DNA of 64,000 nt, taken from contig JAJIRX010000218.1 of the NCBI GenBank assembly GCA_023853785.1, positions 62,001 through 126,000 of the forward strand, given 5' to 3'. A program made the position numbers and the translations under genes. A model generated the notes under the pieces. That model was not told the DNA's origin. It saw only the letters and a list, made by a program, of their open reading frames with translations, and did no database searches. This DNA is from Psilocybe azurescens (taxonomy: Eukaryota > Basidiomycota > Agaricomycetes > Agaricales > Agrocybaceae). Below are positions 1-13,203 of this stretch, one piece after another. How positions within the stretch are numbered: position 1 is the first letter of the stretch; every line of letters begins with the position of its first letter.

Positions 1-3000
1 ACAAGAAAATAAACATCCTTCTGTGCAGATAGTTTTGTCCATGCCACACTGCGGCACACTTTATTTCTACTATCAGTGAAACGTCCAGTGATGGTAATGC
101 AGCATAATCACACTATCGAGGGAGCACTGATGTGAAGATAACTAAAACGTGCTTATATGTAATGTTACAGTGATTCGAAAGAATTTGCATGCTCCTTATG
201 CACTTATACAGTATGGCAGTCTCGTCTCTTTGGAACCATCTCTGCAACCTTCTAAGGTGCGCACTGAAACTCGTCTTCCTCTGTAATGCTCGGATCAATG
301 GGAATGAACATGTACCATGTCCGAGAAAGAAATAGAAATGCGGTCGGTGACAAATATACGATCGTAGGCCAAAATCCGAGCCCAAACATCTCAAATTGTA
401 ATCCACTCATCCATCCAACCATCCCTCACAACGCGTCCCAACGCACAAATCGATCAAGAGAAGGCTTAAGTGGTGACGCAATATCAGCGCAGATACGCAT
501 TCGGAAAGAGGACCTTGCGCCGCGGTAAATACCAACTTCCCAACGCCGAGCTTCGAGATCGGTTTAGAAGATTGTGCACATGTGAGGAGAGTTCGGAAAG
601 AATAAATACGAAATGAGATTAGTGGCCAGATACAGAGGGAAGCACTCTAGATCATACAGTACCAGTTCTCGAACACTACTACAGAGCGGGGGAATTATCC
701 GTGTTAAGAGGGAGAAGTGAGATGTTTAAAAGAAGAACAGGAATGGTAAACCAATCCAGGGCTCGATTCAGAACACACATGAAAAAATCCACGGTTATTG
801 CAGAGACCCACACATTGCTTCTAGCAACGAGATATGTACCGAGTTTGCCATAGATTTCAGTAGACAACTTCATCAAATCAATGTAAAAAAATAGGATCCA
901 TCCCCGAACCACTTCAAGTTCTGTTGCGACTGTTTGACAGGGATATCCCTAGACTGGCAGTCACAGAACAGGTGACGGTTTAAGTGGAGGAGGTACAAGT
1001 ACTGATTGCAAGAGAAAGGTAACCGCTACCCGCACAGATAGATCCAGAGGAGCTAGCGCATTGACATGACCAGCGTGGTGTAGCGTTCAATGATCCGTAC
1101 GCACGTAGCCTCCAACACAAAGGTAGATATAGATCAAGAAATCTTGAGATGAGAGCCCATGACAAGGAAAGCGAGAATCAGAAAAGAGCGGACTTATACT
1201 GCGCGCGACCACAGCAATGAACCACAAAAAAATGAGGGTGTCATAAAAGCCGACGAATGATCGGAAATAAAGAACGTAGCAAAAACCAACACCAAAGGCT
1301 GTCCAAACAAACATATAGAACAAAGCAGAAGCATTGTTTAAAACAATGTCAAAAGAGATAAGTAATTCAAAGGGAGCATAGGAAAAATATAGAAAGAACG
1401 AAATGATACCATATGCACCGCGTCGGCCACATACAATCCGAGCGTGTTGGAGTCTGAATCATTGAACCCATGTGCGCAGGAATCGAGTTCACGACTTACG
1501 AACTAACCCAAGACCAGGTGCTTTGACCAAAGGACGTTAACACAAATAGGCGATACGGGTGTTAATATGCATGTTTCCTCGCCGTTGTCATTGTTGATGA
1601 AAGAAGAGAGGGAATCGAGTTGATCGACAGCGATCGGGTATGTTCGGGTACTGAGTAAATATTACATAAGCGTCTCGGGTAATTTGAACTGCGCGTTGAA
1701 CTTGAAGTTACTTGAAGTCATAGATGAGTTGAAGGGATCACTATCATCCGAATTTAAACTATCTGTATAATACTTTCCTGTATTTGAGGACAAATTGAGT
1801 GGAAATATACCACTATCATTTCAATTAAAGTTACCTGTCAAAGACTTTCCAGTCGAGGTATCCCTGTAGTACTTGCGGATATAAGCCTTATTGTTACCTT
1901 GAATAAAGAGAAACAAACCCAGCTCTAAGAACATTGAGGACTAATCTAAGAAGAGAAAAATTTCACTCATTATTTGGGGACAGATTGGATGGAGAAAGCT
2001 TTTGCCCACCTCGGACAGCACCCCACCTGCACCTGGACTCCCACCCACCCATCTTATCCACCATCTTGATCGGATTCTGTGTCTATGTTAAGTGATGCCA
2101 TTGCCTTCCTCGTCTCCTCCCTTTATCACTGGATACTTCAACACAGCTGGCAGGACTCCACCTACCGGCACCTTTAAATATTCTGGTGCTCAAATATAGC
2201 ACCATAGCGAGCCTCATACCTCAGGAACCGATACGTCTCTTATTCATACTCGCGCCGTCGAGCCGTATAGTCATATTACACTTGGGCTAATCACTGTTTT
2301 ATTATTCCATTTCTGTCATCAGGTCCATTCCCAAATGCATCCTCTCCGTATGAGCATTCAATATTCACCTATTTGGTTGCATCAGTGACGAAAATATACA
2401 CATCGTAAGATCGTCCATTTAAATTGACTCAGTACGCGCTCTAATATATGCTTATTAGTTGCAGATACACCCCACATTCTATTGGCATCCCAGAGTTCAA
2501 TAACAGAGACCTGATGCAAAGGTGGAGACCAAAGCACTGAATCTGCAAAATGCTTCTCGCTCCGGCGGAAAGGCGGAAGATATATTCGATATTACATCCG
2601 CAACCACGCGAGAAACATCATCAGTAAACTCCGAGATTGACTCCGTTCAGTAGGAAGCAGTGTTCCTCAACACGATGATGGAAGGTATGAATATTTCTTC
2701 CGCCTCTCGACCGATAGATGGTAACGAGTGTCATTTCTTCGATAGTATAAGAGAGCTACAAGTCTTGAAAATCGCGGCACTGGCGAAAAGTATGGATGGC
2801 GTACATTTGTGTTTCTATTTGAGGATGAAAAAATATTTAGGACTCTGAGAAGGAGCCATGATATGTGGTGGAGATTCGAGAACGTACTTTCATCCCATTT
2901 GTTTACATGCACGACCCATCAACATAGCAATCCGATGACTATTTCCTTGTAATGAGAGGGAGAAATAGGAAATAGAAGGCAAACCATGATGGAGTATCAC

Positions 3001-3579
3001 GAACACAGATATAAGTGAAGAGTTAGAAAGGTAGTAACACGATAAAGAGATGATGAAGTAGGGCAAAATAGGAGAAGACACGCGAAAGACATATAGTAAT
3101 GTAGAGGGTAAAAGAGATAAACAAATGCCAAAACGCACGAGTTCCCATGTTCCACTTGTGCACTCGTCCGCATTATTTCACAGATCGACGCCACCTGTAC
3201 TAGACAAAGCCTGATCACAGAATAAAGACAACTTTGTCACAATCTTAACCATCGCTTCATGATTACCGTAGTCTTCCCGAGTGATGATCGTATTTTTAGG
3301 CGGTTCAAGTGAGGTTGATGTGCCATCAGCGAAATATAGATGACGGGAATTAGGTGGCCATGGGAGTACATTAGACGAGAAAACAAGATGGTAGAGGGGG
3401 ACAAAGGCGCTACGACGAAGCGATACTGATGTCGGATTAGATAAGACTGCGGTCATTTTATCACAATGGTAATTAGATTAGATGGTGTGTAGCAGCCGGC
3501 ATTGTCCGATCAGGCTGTATCAATCAAAGGCCGCCACTGCTTGTTCTTTCTTGTTCTTTCTCATCTCTTTCTTAACCAA
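1..3579. other. No gene recognised; short ORFs only
   Basis: No ORF here matches a family I know. The only mildly suggestive stretch is a hydrophobic minus-strand ORF at 1087-1323, with two or three possible membrane segments. A second minus-strand ORF at 679-912 is also hydrophobic. Together they could be exons of a decayed membrane protein, but I found no convincing splice chain. The region 1500-2650 has no ORF of note. Treated as intergenic. Confidence 0.4.
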
Positions 3580-5618
3580 ATGGCCTCATTCATCGCCCTT
3601 CCTCCAGAAATTCTGGTCGAAATTATGCAATATCTTGACCACCTTTCTCTTCTTCGATGCTCTTCTGTAAGCTCTGTCCCAATTCTCGAAAACCTCTGTG
3701 ATTATGTACATATCGAATGCAGACTTGCAGATCCTTGTACGCGGTGTCCACATCATCTTCAAGGCTCCTGTACATAATCGCGCTCGGTATGAGTGGAATG
3801 ATAGACGGAGGGAGCCACATTCCGCATTTGGATCTTCTCTCGCATGTCCGTGACCTCCGCATGGGGTGGGAGAACATCGAATGGAGACAATACCATAAGA
3901 TTGCGATACAAGAAGAATGTTTGGCGTACGAACTCGTTGGAGGAGTATTTGCTTTGTCAGATGGGATAGGGCTGAAGATTATATACCTTCCATCAGCGAA
4001 TAAGGAGCCACATACATTGGAGAGGCGGCCTCTAGGGATGATCATCAAAGATTTCGCCATAGACCCCACGCAGGACCTGGTGGCGATATTAGAGGATGAT
4101 CTTACGTGTGTCCTTGTTATATTTACTTTCAATCATCTATAGCTGATATTTACGTGACCGTATTTGTCAAAAGTCCTGTGTCGTTCGGACTGCAAAGGCG
4201 TGTACACGTTCACATTAGGACCATATCAACGAACGAGCGTCATAAACTAGCTGCGCAAGATATCTTGTCCTTCACCATCTCCCCCTGATCCAGAGTACGG
4301 GAACGCTATGTCGAGTGCTCTACTCCAGCTCACAGACGACCTGCTGGCTGTCTTCATGGCCAAAGGTGAACTTTTCTCAGCCAAATGTCGAGCATTGATC
4401 TGGAACTGGCAAAAAGGCGCACTCATATATGTCTGTCAATATTTCTCCCATATTTATGGTCTCGAATACTGAATTTCTCTAAACTCTTTCTTACTTTCTA
4501 CTACGTCACACAGGATTCAGACGGTCGGACGCGTATCGAGTGCCTTCCACAGCATATCAAAGACTTCTCCCTCCTAAGCCGCACATCATTCGTCCTGACC
4601 TCCACCCTGAACAGTGGTGCTCTTCTCATATACTCATTCCCCCTCCCCGTCAACCACACATACCCAGAAGCCAAAACTCGTCGCCTCCCTGCATCTCCCT
4701 CCCATCCGTCCCACATATCGCGTCCAAAGGATAGGCATCCACTCCGCACCATACCACGCCCATGCACCCAAGGACGCGTCGTTCTATACCTCCCCGGACG
4801 CGGGTGTGCAGGTTGTCACCATCACGTATGCGATGGACGAGACGAATAGTCCGGGATCGAGCAGTTTCTCGCTGTTTGTGCACACGAGGACATTGTTGGG
4901 GTACACCCATGGGCGGCAGGATTCAGAGACCGAGGGCGATGGTAATGGTCAGGCGCTGGCGCTGACTAGGATGAGTGAGCGTGAGGATGTAGATATACAG
5001 TGGCATCAGTGGGGGAGACTAAGACTCGGTTCTTCCCTATACGGACACCAATACATTGGCATAGGTATGTTCTCTAGCTATACATCCCCGGACCCGATCT
5101 GACAAACCTATCGTTTACATCCCTTTGTGATTTCCAACTCCAATCGATCATCCACCCTGTATACAGATACGTGCACGGGCAACGCGTCGTATGCTGCCCC
5201 TCTCACAGTAACATCATAGACATCCTCGACTTCAACTATAATCCGCACTTCAACTCCGTGCACCGTCTTCAAGACCTGCGCCCCGCGCCGTCCTTGTCGT
5301 ACCCCAGCTATCTGTTCCAGGAGGGGCTGGTGACGCGACTGCCGTATTATATCTCGAGGAGGACGATACAGGATGGCTTTTATGCTTGTATGATTGATGA
5401 GGAGCGATTGATTGGGCTGAAGGTGTGTGAACTACAACCAATCTCCATATTACTCGTGATGGATTGCTTATGTGGCGAGCTTAGATGGATGACGGTAATG
5501 GAATGGAACTGCATGTATACTCGTTCTAGGCGTCAAGACGACTCCGGAATTCGAGTACATGTGTACCCCATTATTAATTTCTGTGGTGGTTCATAAGGCA
5601 CAACCTTTACAAGACTGA
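3580..5618 (+). CDS. F-box domain protein, basidiomycete WD-like type (frames broken)
   Basis: Predicted substrate receptor of an SCF ubiquitin ligase. The F-box is residues 5 to about 45: ALPPEILVEIMQYLDHLSLLRCSS, an intron, then TCRSLYAV. The body contains strings usual in mushroom F-box proteins, such as DFAIDPTQDLVAILED, QLTDDLLAVF, LIWNWQKG and YVHGQRVV. My exon model is 3580-3666, 3723-4107, 4143-4430, 4514-5064, 5167-5426 and 5530-5618. The phases fit at each junction except for three single-base slips, at a C5 run (4281-4285), a C5 run near 4640 and a G5 run (5011-5015). The conserved protein resumes in the next frame after each one. The intron at 4108-4142 is only 35 nt by this model, shorter than usual. 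I chose the ATG at 3580 because the F-box begins directly after it. It is either a pseudogene or an intact gene with sequence errors. The family call is firm; substrate unknown. Confidence 0.8.
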
Positions 5619-5901
5619 TATCGATACTAATTATGTTTGATTATGATTGCATATGGTACAGTGATCTTCCACTATCCAGAATACGCCTGCGATTGTCTAC
5701 CAGCAGTCCTCTCCAGCATCTTGAGAACACGTTTGTTCTCTTGTGCAAACTTGAAAAGAGCGTCATGCAGTGTTTCGCGTTATATTTTGCCGCTTGAGCG
5801 AGCACTGCATCATAGGAATTAACATAGACAGAACATAGACAGGGAAAAGGGCTTTAAATATTCGTATTGTTCTTATGCTTATCCGGATGGTTCTCGATGA
5901 G

Positions 5902-6461
5902 GTGCTAGTCGAAGATGATCTTGGATTCTATCAGCTTCATGAAATCGGGCATGTCCCACGCGTCGGCGATTGAAAGGAGCTTGAAGAGCTCCTTCATTAT
6001 TCTTGTCGACTGTGTTTTACTGAGCTGTTCAGCAGCCATGACAAGAAATCGCCTGTGTAGGCGAAATCTTGATGGCATCGTTAGTTGCTCACGGAACTTA
6101 TAAAACGAGGAGTGAGTACTACTCACCTAGAAGAGCCTTCGCAGAGCCAAAAGGGGATTTCTCCTGTCTGCATCCAGTTTGGCGCACTCTCGCGTATATA
6201 TGGTATAGTAGATACCAAGAATACGCGATGAGCTTTCAAGCCTTCGGAACTGGGAGACTTCAGGCCTCAGAACTCCTTTTTATCACGTTCTTCCTCTTCA
6301 TCTTCTTCATCGCTTTCATCATTGTTAGAATCAAGGTCGTCGGACTCACATGGTTGAGGGGCCAAGACAAGATCTGTAACTTCTCCACTCACACGCATCT
6401 CGTTGAATGTCGCCTGCAATGATTGAAGGCGTAGGTTGAATCGTTCTTGATCGTTCTTCAT
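5902..6461 (-). CDS. Small hypothetical protein with acidic tract
   Basis: Not a family I recognise. The N-terminal part (6461 to about 6270) is a short helical segment followed by an acidic stretch (DESDEEDEEEERD). The C-terminal part (about 6050 to 5905) reads MAAEQLSKTQSTRIMKELF, then ADAWDMPDFMKLIESKIIFD. The two lie in one frame across a single TGA near 6268. A canonical intron (donor gtgagt near 6125, acceptor cctacacag near 6061) joins the middle segment (ESAPNWMQTGEIPFWLCEG) to the C-terminal exon in phase. The TGA would have to be removed by a further very short intron, or it is a real nonsense codon. It lies tail to tail with the F-box gene. Could be spurious. Confidence 0.35.
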
Positions 6462-9400
6462 TTATATGTATTATTCGAAAGTGTGAGCAAGGTGCTGGAA
6501 GGTGGTCAGGTAACAGATATCAAAGCCTCAAAAGTATGTAATCACCTATACTTACGTAGCACGATTCAGGTGCGAGGACTCCGTTTCGGCTACTAGGCAC
6601 AACTCCTCGTGGATGCATAGACGGAGCGGATGGTCTAGACCCCAGGAGATTTACGTTTAAATCACAGGATCGAGGTATTCAAAGACAGGTACGAAGTGCC
6701 TTAATGCCTGCCTTATCCGCTGATGCGTCGTCGATGACCCGAAGCTCTGAAAAAGCGCCGGTCAAGCTTGCATCCATCACTCCAATGTGTATATCGGTGC
6801 AAGAATATTTTAAAGTTTTGCAAGACCTGTGCGTTCTTAGGTTTTGGTTGGCGAAAACGAAGCCAAAAAATTATACGATTATATTGTCGCCTGGCAGAGC
6901 CTCAGAAATGAATCTAACCTAGTATAGTCATCATCACCACTAGACAATGTGTCTTGGGGATTCCCTGCGCTTCGTATTTAAGAAATGTGTTTCAATAACA
7001 ATGTAATCGCAGGAGTCTTCTTAACGTCGCTTGCAAATTTGAAAGAAGTTGTACATAGCCACTATTCGGGAGCCACGATGTTAATATCATACAGGGCGGG
7101 CGATCTTCTGCCACAATGCACAGCCCTGTCCTGTTAGTATGAGTCTCGACCACCGTCTCAAACACATGAGAAGCCACAGGCCAGTTCTCGCCTTCTCTCC
7201 AGTACTTATTCGTGTCTGGACTACTCAGACCTGGAATTCACGGAGGCTCTGGCCAACGTTAGCCTATCTGGATATATTGCATTCCCGCATAAGTCTATGT
7301 TAGTCCTATTATGCTCAAATATAGATATTTTTGAACTCACTGCGGCTTCCAGAAGAAAATTGCAACACCAACATCCGACCAATAGGGCTTTGAATCTTGT
7401 TCTATCCTTATCGTTCAGCAGGACCATTTGATTAAGTTCCTTCTGACTAACTAGTGGCTGGTCACATGCACACGCACACGCAAAGGGTATGGTCACGCAT
7501 ACCACCAGTGCATATACATCATGATATTCTCGACAGCGCCGACCAGGGGCGCTGGGGTCACAATAGTGTTACAAATCATCGTGAATGTCTCTTCGCTGAC
7601 TGCCTATTACCATCAGTCTCCTTGGGGCCGTTGTACTTCACAGCTCTCTGGAGGCCTGATACGAACTTCGTTCGGATTCGGCATGTGAGTGGTATGTACT
7701 GATGACCTCATGTGTGCATTAAAGTTCAATTCTCCTACCCTCGTCTCCATCTTCGCCGGTCTGCTGTCTGGCCCCTATCGTTTATGCCACATTCCTTTAT
7801 CATACTTAGTAGCTAGTAGCTCAACCCGGAACCACCGTTTTTCCGTACACGTCAATTGCAAGCCATCATCCGTCACTGTGCTATTCTCGGACCCCGACAG
7901 GCGCACGATCGACCATAAACTAATGATTAATGCAGTATTCAGCTTAATTTCAACGGGTCCCGCACTGCATGTAGCCATAAAATTTCAAGTGTTCCAAGTT
8001 CACTTTTGAACCGGACAAATAATGTGTCAAATGCTTCGTTTCCATCCATTTCGCTTCTTAATCGAAAGAACTAATCTTTGCATCAAATCGAAGACTTAGT
8101 CGTAGAGTATTTTGAGCGCCTCCAGTCGTAGAAAGTCCATCTGCCAGCACTTCACATTCGGGTACTCAGTCCCGTCTTGACGTCTCCGAAGTATTTTATG
8201 CTTTGTGAAGGCTGTGTATGTTTGCAAGAAACTGACTTGGCAGTGATTGACGGATGGTGTTTTGAATTAGGGCCGACAACCTAACGTCGAAGATCTGTAG
8301 CACTTTGGCAATGTAGAAGGACCAGTATCCATGGTTCTAGAGTATGCATAGTCTGCCACAGCGGGCATAGAAGGGTTAAATGAGACGCGCACATTAACCC
8401 TAGATCCTACCTGGGGTTCCATTTGTCGGTGACAGTCAGTTATGTCGAAGATTCTTTGATTCGCGTCCATGTCGATCCATGCTATCCAACAGTGCAAAGA
8501 AGCCTTCTGATAACTCGACAGGTCGACGAGGAGATAGTCGCAAATACCATCAGAGCAATGCATCACGAGAGTGGGAAATGTTTGTAAACCCATTATCCGC
8601 TTTGATCATCTTTGACGGTGGCTCGTTTTTATTTTCTCGGGATGCACTTCATCTGAGAAAGAAAGCTCTCGAATGGATCAGAACGCAGTTGAGATGCCAG
8701 GGTATTCTAAAATCCCGCCGTCCACGTTCGTTTCTGAGATTCTCTGTCAGTTATAATGACATGACTATTGACAGAAGTGATCCGGGTCGAACATGAAGGG
8801 GACGATGATTTCGGATGTTAAACTCAAAATATACGTGGCCGTTCTTGAGGCCCGTGGGAACCTGAAAGACTATGTATTTGCTGTTTCGGCCTCGAACCAG
8901 CTACCACGCTTGCTATCTCTTCCCAATTGCTGTACCAAGTAAACTCACGACATAGTTAAGCACATAGTGGTGGTAAATTGTAATGTGCGATTGACTCAAC
9001 TCTGGAAACACGTTTACTCAGATATCCGGTTAGTAAGCCAATTGTGCATATTAGATCTGTGTTTTCCTTCTGATGCATCTTGTCATAAGTATGTCCTCCC
9101 AGACAGCCATTTGACAGTGGTCCCATGGCTTGTTCAATGCCAGGCGTAGCTAAAAATAAGCATACAACACTTGACGCAGATGCCGTTTTTCCCATACCCC
9201 ATGGGCCATGTCCTTTCGAAGTTTGATCAGTCGCCGGTTCGTGATCTGGCACACTGCTGGACTCGAGAGGGCTTGGGGTAAGCTTTCAGTCGTGTGTATT
9301 CGTACACTCAGTAGCGTTGCTTTTCCTCATATTTCCCCACAAATTCCAAAGCAGAGTCGACATGAAGACAAAATAGATCTATGGGCATTCAATTCAGAAC

Positions 9401-11495
9401 CTAATTTAAAAGTTATTCCGGTGTGCTGGGAAAATGGGCAAGGACGATGTACGTTTGCGTCGGATCGTAAAATGGCCGATGGCAGGATCTATGCAGATTC
9501 ATTTGTCATCTTGTCAAAGTTTTTGTCGAGACATCGAGCCTTGAGGTCTCGAGCTTGGCCTGTCAATCGAGCGATGCACCTGCGTCTGGACTTTGCTAGT
9601 TCAACAGAACAAGAGAACACATAATACAATAGCCAACGAATCGTGGAGAGCTTCGCATGGGTTCACTGATCTTTGCATGCGTTTTCCGTGGGGATGTTCC
9701 ATGTTTCCATGTTGCTTTTACGGACCTGCGAATGGGGGTTCTAGGGGACGAGGATCCCGTTTTTCTCACTCAGAGAGAAATCCAGTCACGAGGATTGCTG
9801 TGAGATTCTCAATGGTCTGATCCATTGCCGCTTCAGGCAATGTCCCGGGAAGGTATGGGACGGTGTCAATCCTCTCGATCTCGGAGCCGTAGTGAAATAG
9901 AGTTGTGGAGTGGCCATACTGGTAGAGTGGGCTTATCATAAGGCACAGTATCCCATAGTATAACGTTACACTCTTCTTCGTACCTTTCTTCGAGTAAACG
10001 AGCGCTAATACGAATCCCGTCCCTTGCGCATGCCTATTTTCATTCAGCATGCAAAATGCTGTACACTTGTTTTGAACCCGGTACTTTGTGCCCTGCGGTG
10101 GCACGGTACTAATGCGGCTAACTATCATAATAATAAAATATACTAATAACGCGCGGTGTCTATCCGCCTGCATCCGCCTATCACTCTCGAGATAAGGATC
10201 AAGCTCAATCATCAAGGTGTTCCCTTTTTTGAAAGCTTTGTGCAGCTTAAGGATTAATTGAAAAATGACCACATGTAGATATGCTGTGATGCTATGATGC
10301 ATTTATATGTATGATTTGCTTGCATCTGTTCGCCTACAGATAATTCATCAGTAGTGCTCACTGATTATGCAATTGTAAGCGAGCAGGGCTGGGGTGCTGG
10401 AGCGTTCCGGTGCGCGTGCTCTATGCGAGCATTACCTGGCTCCGCAATACGTACAAAATCTATACGAAAATTACGAAGGGATGTGAGAAGGAGGGTAATG
10501 CCGCAGCATATAACCCCAACCTCTCCTTGCCCCAAGGGCCCAGCTGCGTAAGCGCTACAGCCGCATAACTGAGCTCGTGATCGGCTTGCGAGACATAAAC
10601 TTATGGTCCGCAATGATAAAGTTTCCTATGTCTATTATGAGCATTGAAGAAAAGGGGGGGCAAAATGCATGGCGGGTGGACCTGAAAATCAGCGGCGGAG
10701 TTAACCCGGTCCTTGACTTCCTTTGACCTCTCAGATTGACGCTTGGATAATTGGATCCCATCAGCACGCTATATTGTGCCCCCGTGATAGGATTGGATGC
10801 ATAGACACCGGACAAATGGGAAGACGAGGCGACTAGGCCCCTGATATGCATCATTCTGGGCCAATCGCGTTCACGTAATGGAGTTGCCTTGCCCCTTTTG
10901 ATGAGATGGGCGTTCAAGTGCTCTCGAGTCTAGGTTTCTCGAGATTTGTTTGGTCGCGCAGGCTGGAGCCGGCGAATTGAACAAGGAATCCTGTACAGAG
11001 GACAAGCCCAACGTCGTAGGACTTCCAGTCTTCTCCATTGAATAAAAATCAAATTACCCTGCTTCGGACGAGATGGGGACTCGGATGGAGATAAGTATTA
11101 CTGACTTGCGAGAATTAATTATTCCAATCTTGGGGAACGAAAATTTTACATCGTCGTCAAGTAATCGATTCTGTACATATTCAATTTAACTTTACATTCA
11201 TATAAAGCTGAAGTAGCTCTTGTACAACGCGAAAATCGGAAATCTTCACACTTACATTTGTCCTAATGATAAGCTATTATAATCTAATCCTGGGTTTGAA
11301 ACTGAAAGCCCCGACGACCCCGAACGCCCATGGTAGAGTACATATTATATTATATTCTGAGCGAGACAGTGAATAAGACAGCCGGCACGTCGAGCAGCTT
11401 GCTAGCCTGGTCTGTAGCCTGGTCCGCCAATCTTAGATCCGAGACTCCACGATCTATATTCACAATGGAGCCAGAAGCTGGGCTGCAGAAGTCTC
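6462..11495. other. Gene-poor stretch, no product recognised
   Basis: Several unmatched ORFs of about 80-180 codons occur. They lie at 7221-7505 (-), 8267-8593 (-), 9208-9624 (+), 9766-10302 (-) and 10555-10917 (-). None contains a motif I can name. The minus-strand ORF at 8956-9252 has GMGKTA, which resembles a P-loop by chance, but nothing around it fits an NTPase. The 178-codon ORF at 9766-10302 has several hydrophobic stretches and might be a decayed membrane protein. I cannot support a gene model. Confidence 0.4.
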
Positions 11496-12081
11496 CTGCC
11501 AGTCGACACATCAGACACTGTGGGCATTGGCTTATAAATTCTCAGAATTTGTAAATGTTAATCATGAATCAAAGTTGAACTAAAGATTACAATTTACTCT
11601 AGAATTTATGTCAGAGAATAGTTCAAATCTAATCCACACTCAATTCCAATATTTGCACCAAGAATCTATTTCAACTCATTTCCCAGAGTAAATTTGAACT
11701 AAGCTCTTGGATCCTAAAGGCAATTTATAAAGATTTATTTTGCAAGTCATGAATTAATTCATTTGTAAACATGTTACCATTGTAAGTAAGCTAAATATTA
11801 TATCAAATGCCAAGTGAGTTAATTCATGACTTGCAAAATAAATCTTTTATAAATCTCCTTTTAGATCCAAGAGCTTAGTTCAAATTTACTCTGGGAAAGA
11901 GGTTGAAATAGATTCTTCACACAAATATTGGAATTTAGTGTGAATTAAATTTGAACTATTCCCTGACAAATTCTTAGAGTAAATTGTAATCTTTAGTTCA
12001 ACTTTGATTCATGATTAACATTTACATAAATTCTGAGAACTTATAAGCCAATGCCACAGTGAGACATCTTCACTCTGGCAG
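11496..12081. mobile_element. 586-bp foldback (MITE-like) element
   Basis: Two arms of about 265 bp, 11496-11761 and 11817-12081, are close reverse complements of each other. Both start with CTGCCAG and continue through the blocks GGCATTGGCTTATAA and TTGCAAGTCATGAATTAA. They enclose a unique loop of about 55 bp. The arms differ by scattered substitutions and small gaps, so the element is not recent. There is no ORF inside. I could not identify a target duplication. It is AT-rich against its surroundings, which fits a non-autonomous DNA transposon. Confidence 0.75.
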
Positions 12082-12594
12082 TCGTATGTGCGAGGCTAGA
12101 TCCACTGATGTCGGCGTCGCTCGGATAGAATCGTGGATGGACGGATGGCCGCAGCTTGGGTCTCTCTCGCTCTCGAGCACCCTTAGCAGATAGCAAGTTC
12201 GAACTGACCGTCTCCCCTGGCGTGGCGATGCCTTGCTATGCTTAAAATTTATGTATGATGATGATGACTACAAATTCGGCAGACTAATACTAATTAAGGC
12301 TAGTGCACTCTTACATATTAAGCACTTTTTAGTGCGTAGCTATGGACACAGCCCGAGGTGGTGTTTAAGCAAGTAAGTAGGAGGCGTAAGTATTCTAACT
12401 AAACTAAACTGTATATGCCGATTACAACGGGTATATTTTCTTCTTTCTGTCTTCTCGTTGGAGCTGGGATTCTGAATGCAAGGTCAGTTACACTAATCCA
12501 GAGATTACCAGCCTACGTGCCGCATTTACGACAGCAAATGCGCCTTGCAAGCTGAAACGATGGTGGCGTCTTCTAGTCAAATTTCTCTCGGGGC

Positions 12595-12733
12595 GGGGGT
12601 TGGAACCCGAGTCTCGAGTCTCGAGTCTCGTGGCTAGCGCTTGCGCTGCTGGCATTCGTCCCTATAACTAGTTGCCTAATTGCCGCCACCTCTACCCTAC
12701 CCTACCGCCGCAGTGTTAGTGTTAGTGTTGAGT
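12595..12733. repeat. Clustered short tandem repeats
   Basis: Three neighbouring microrepeats are visible: (GAGTCTC)n around 12612-12632, CTACC repeats around 12692-12708, and GTTAGT repeats around 12715-12728. The adjoining GGTTGGAACCC looks superficially like a tRNA T-arm on the minus strand, but it does not fold into one. Confidence 0.5.
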
Positions 12734-12820
12734 AATGACAGACACGAGGCGACTCCGAAGAATGCTTAAAGGCTCGTGGCTAATACTCGAGTAGTAATAT
12801 CATTACAGAAATGCGTACTG

Positions 12821-13003
12821 AGAGGGAGGCGAATAGCGCTGGACTTGGCGTTTTTACAACTGTGTTCATTCTCTTGCGTCGCGTGGCCGATTCAGAGTTT
12901 TTGGCAATACATACATATTGAGAGACGAATAGCGCTGGACTTGGCGGTTTACGACTGCGATTGTTCCCTTGCATCGCGTGGCCGATTCAGAGTTTTTGGC
13001 GTT
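12821..13003. repeat. Two-copy tandem duplication, 96-bp period
   Basis: The block beginning GAATAGCGCTGGACTTGGCG and ending GGCCGATTCAGAGTTTTTGGC occurs twice, with starts at 12831 and 12927. The ends of the copy are nearly identical, while the middle (tacaactgtg against cgactgcgat) has diverged. Both copies stay open in one plus-strand frame, but I see no protein family, so I read this as a local duplication in noncoding DNA. Confidence 0.7.
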
Positions 13004-13157
13004 GTATTTCGGCTTGACAGGACAACCTTATGTACTTGCTTGGGCGTTGAGTCGTCTCAGGAGTCAGCACGCACATCTAAGGGTTGCTGTTGCTCGAGTC
13101 TTCTCCGATCGTAGGTCAGTAAAACAGTGTCTATTTTCTTGTACTTATAAGTCGCGA

Positions 13158-13203
13158 TTCGGTTTCGGTTTCGGTTTCGGTTTCGGTTTCGGTTTCGGTT
13201 TCG
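13158..13203. repeat. (TTCGGT)n hexanucleotide satellite
   Basis: Seven perfect TTCGGT units followed by a partial one. In the open plus-strand frame it would encode alternating Gly-Phe, but the surrounding ORF has no recognisable domain. The unit is not the usual fungal telomere repeat. Confidence 0.85.

Noticed and set aside
3623..4132. 169-codon minus-strand ORF
   Set aside because: It is antisense to the F-box gene, whose plus-strand product is clearly homologous to a known family.
8956..9252. P-loop-like GMGKTA in a minus-strand ORF
   Set aside because: There is no Walker B or other NTPase motif, and the composition around it is unlike a coding exon.
12590..12680. Minus-strand GGGTTCCAACCCC with GCGCTAGCC resembles a tRNA
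   Set aside because: T-stem bases clash and the intervening sequence is a GAGTCTC microrepeat, not anticodon and D arms.
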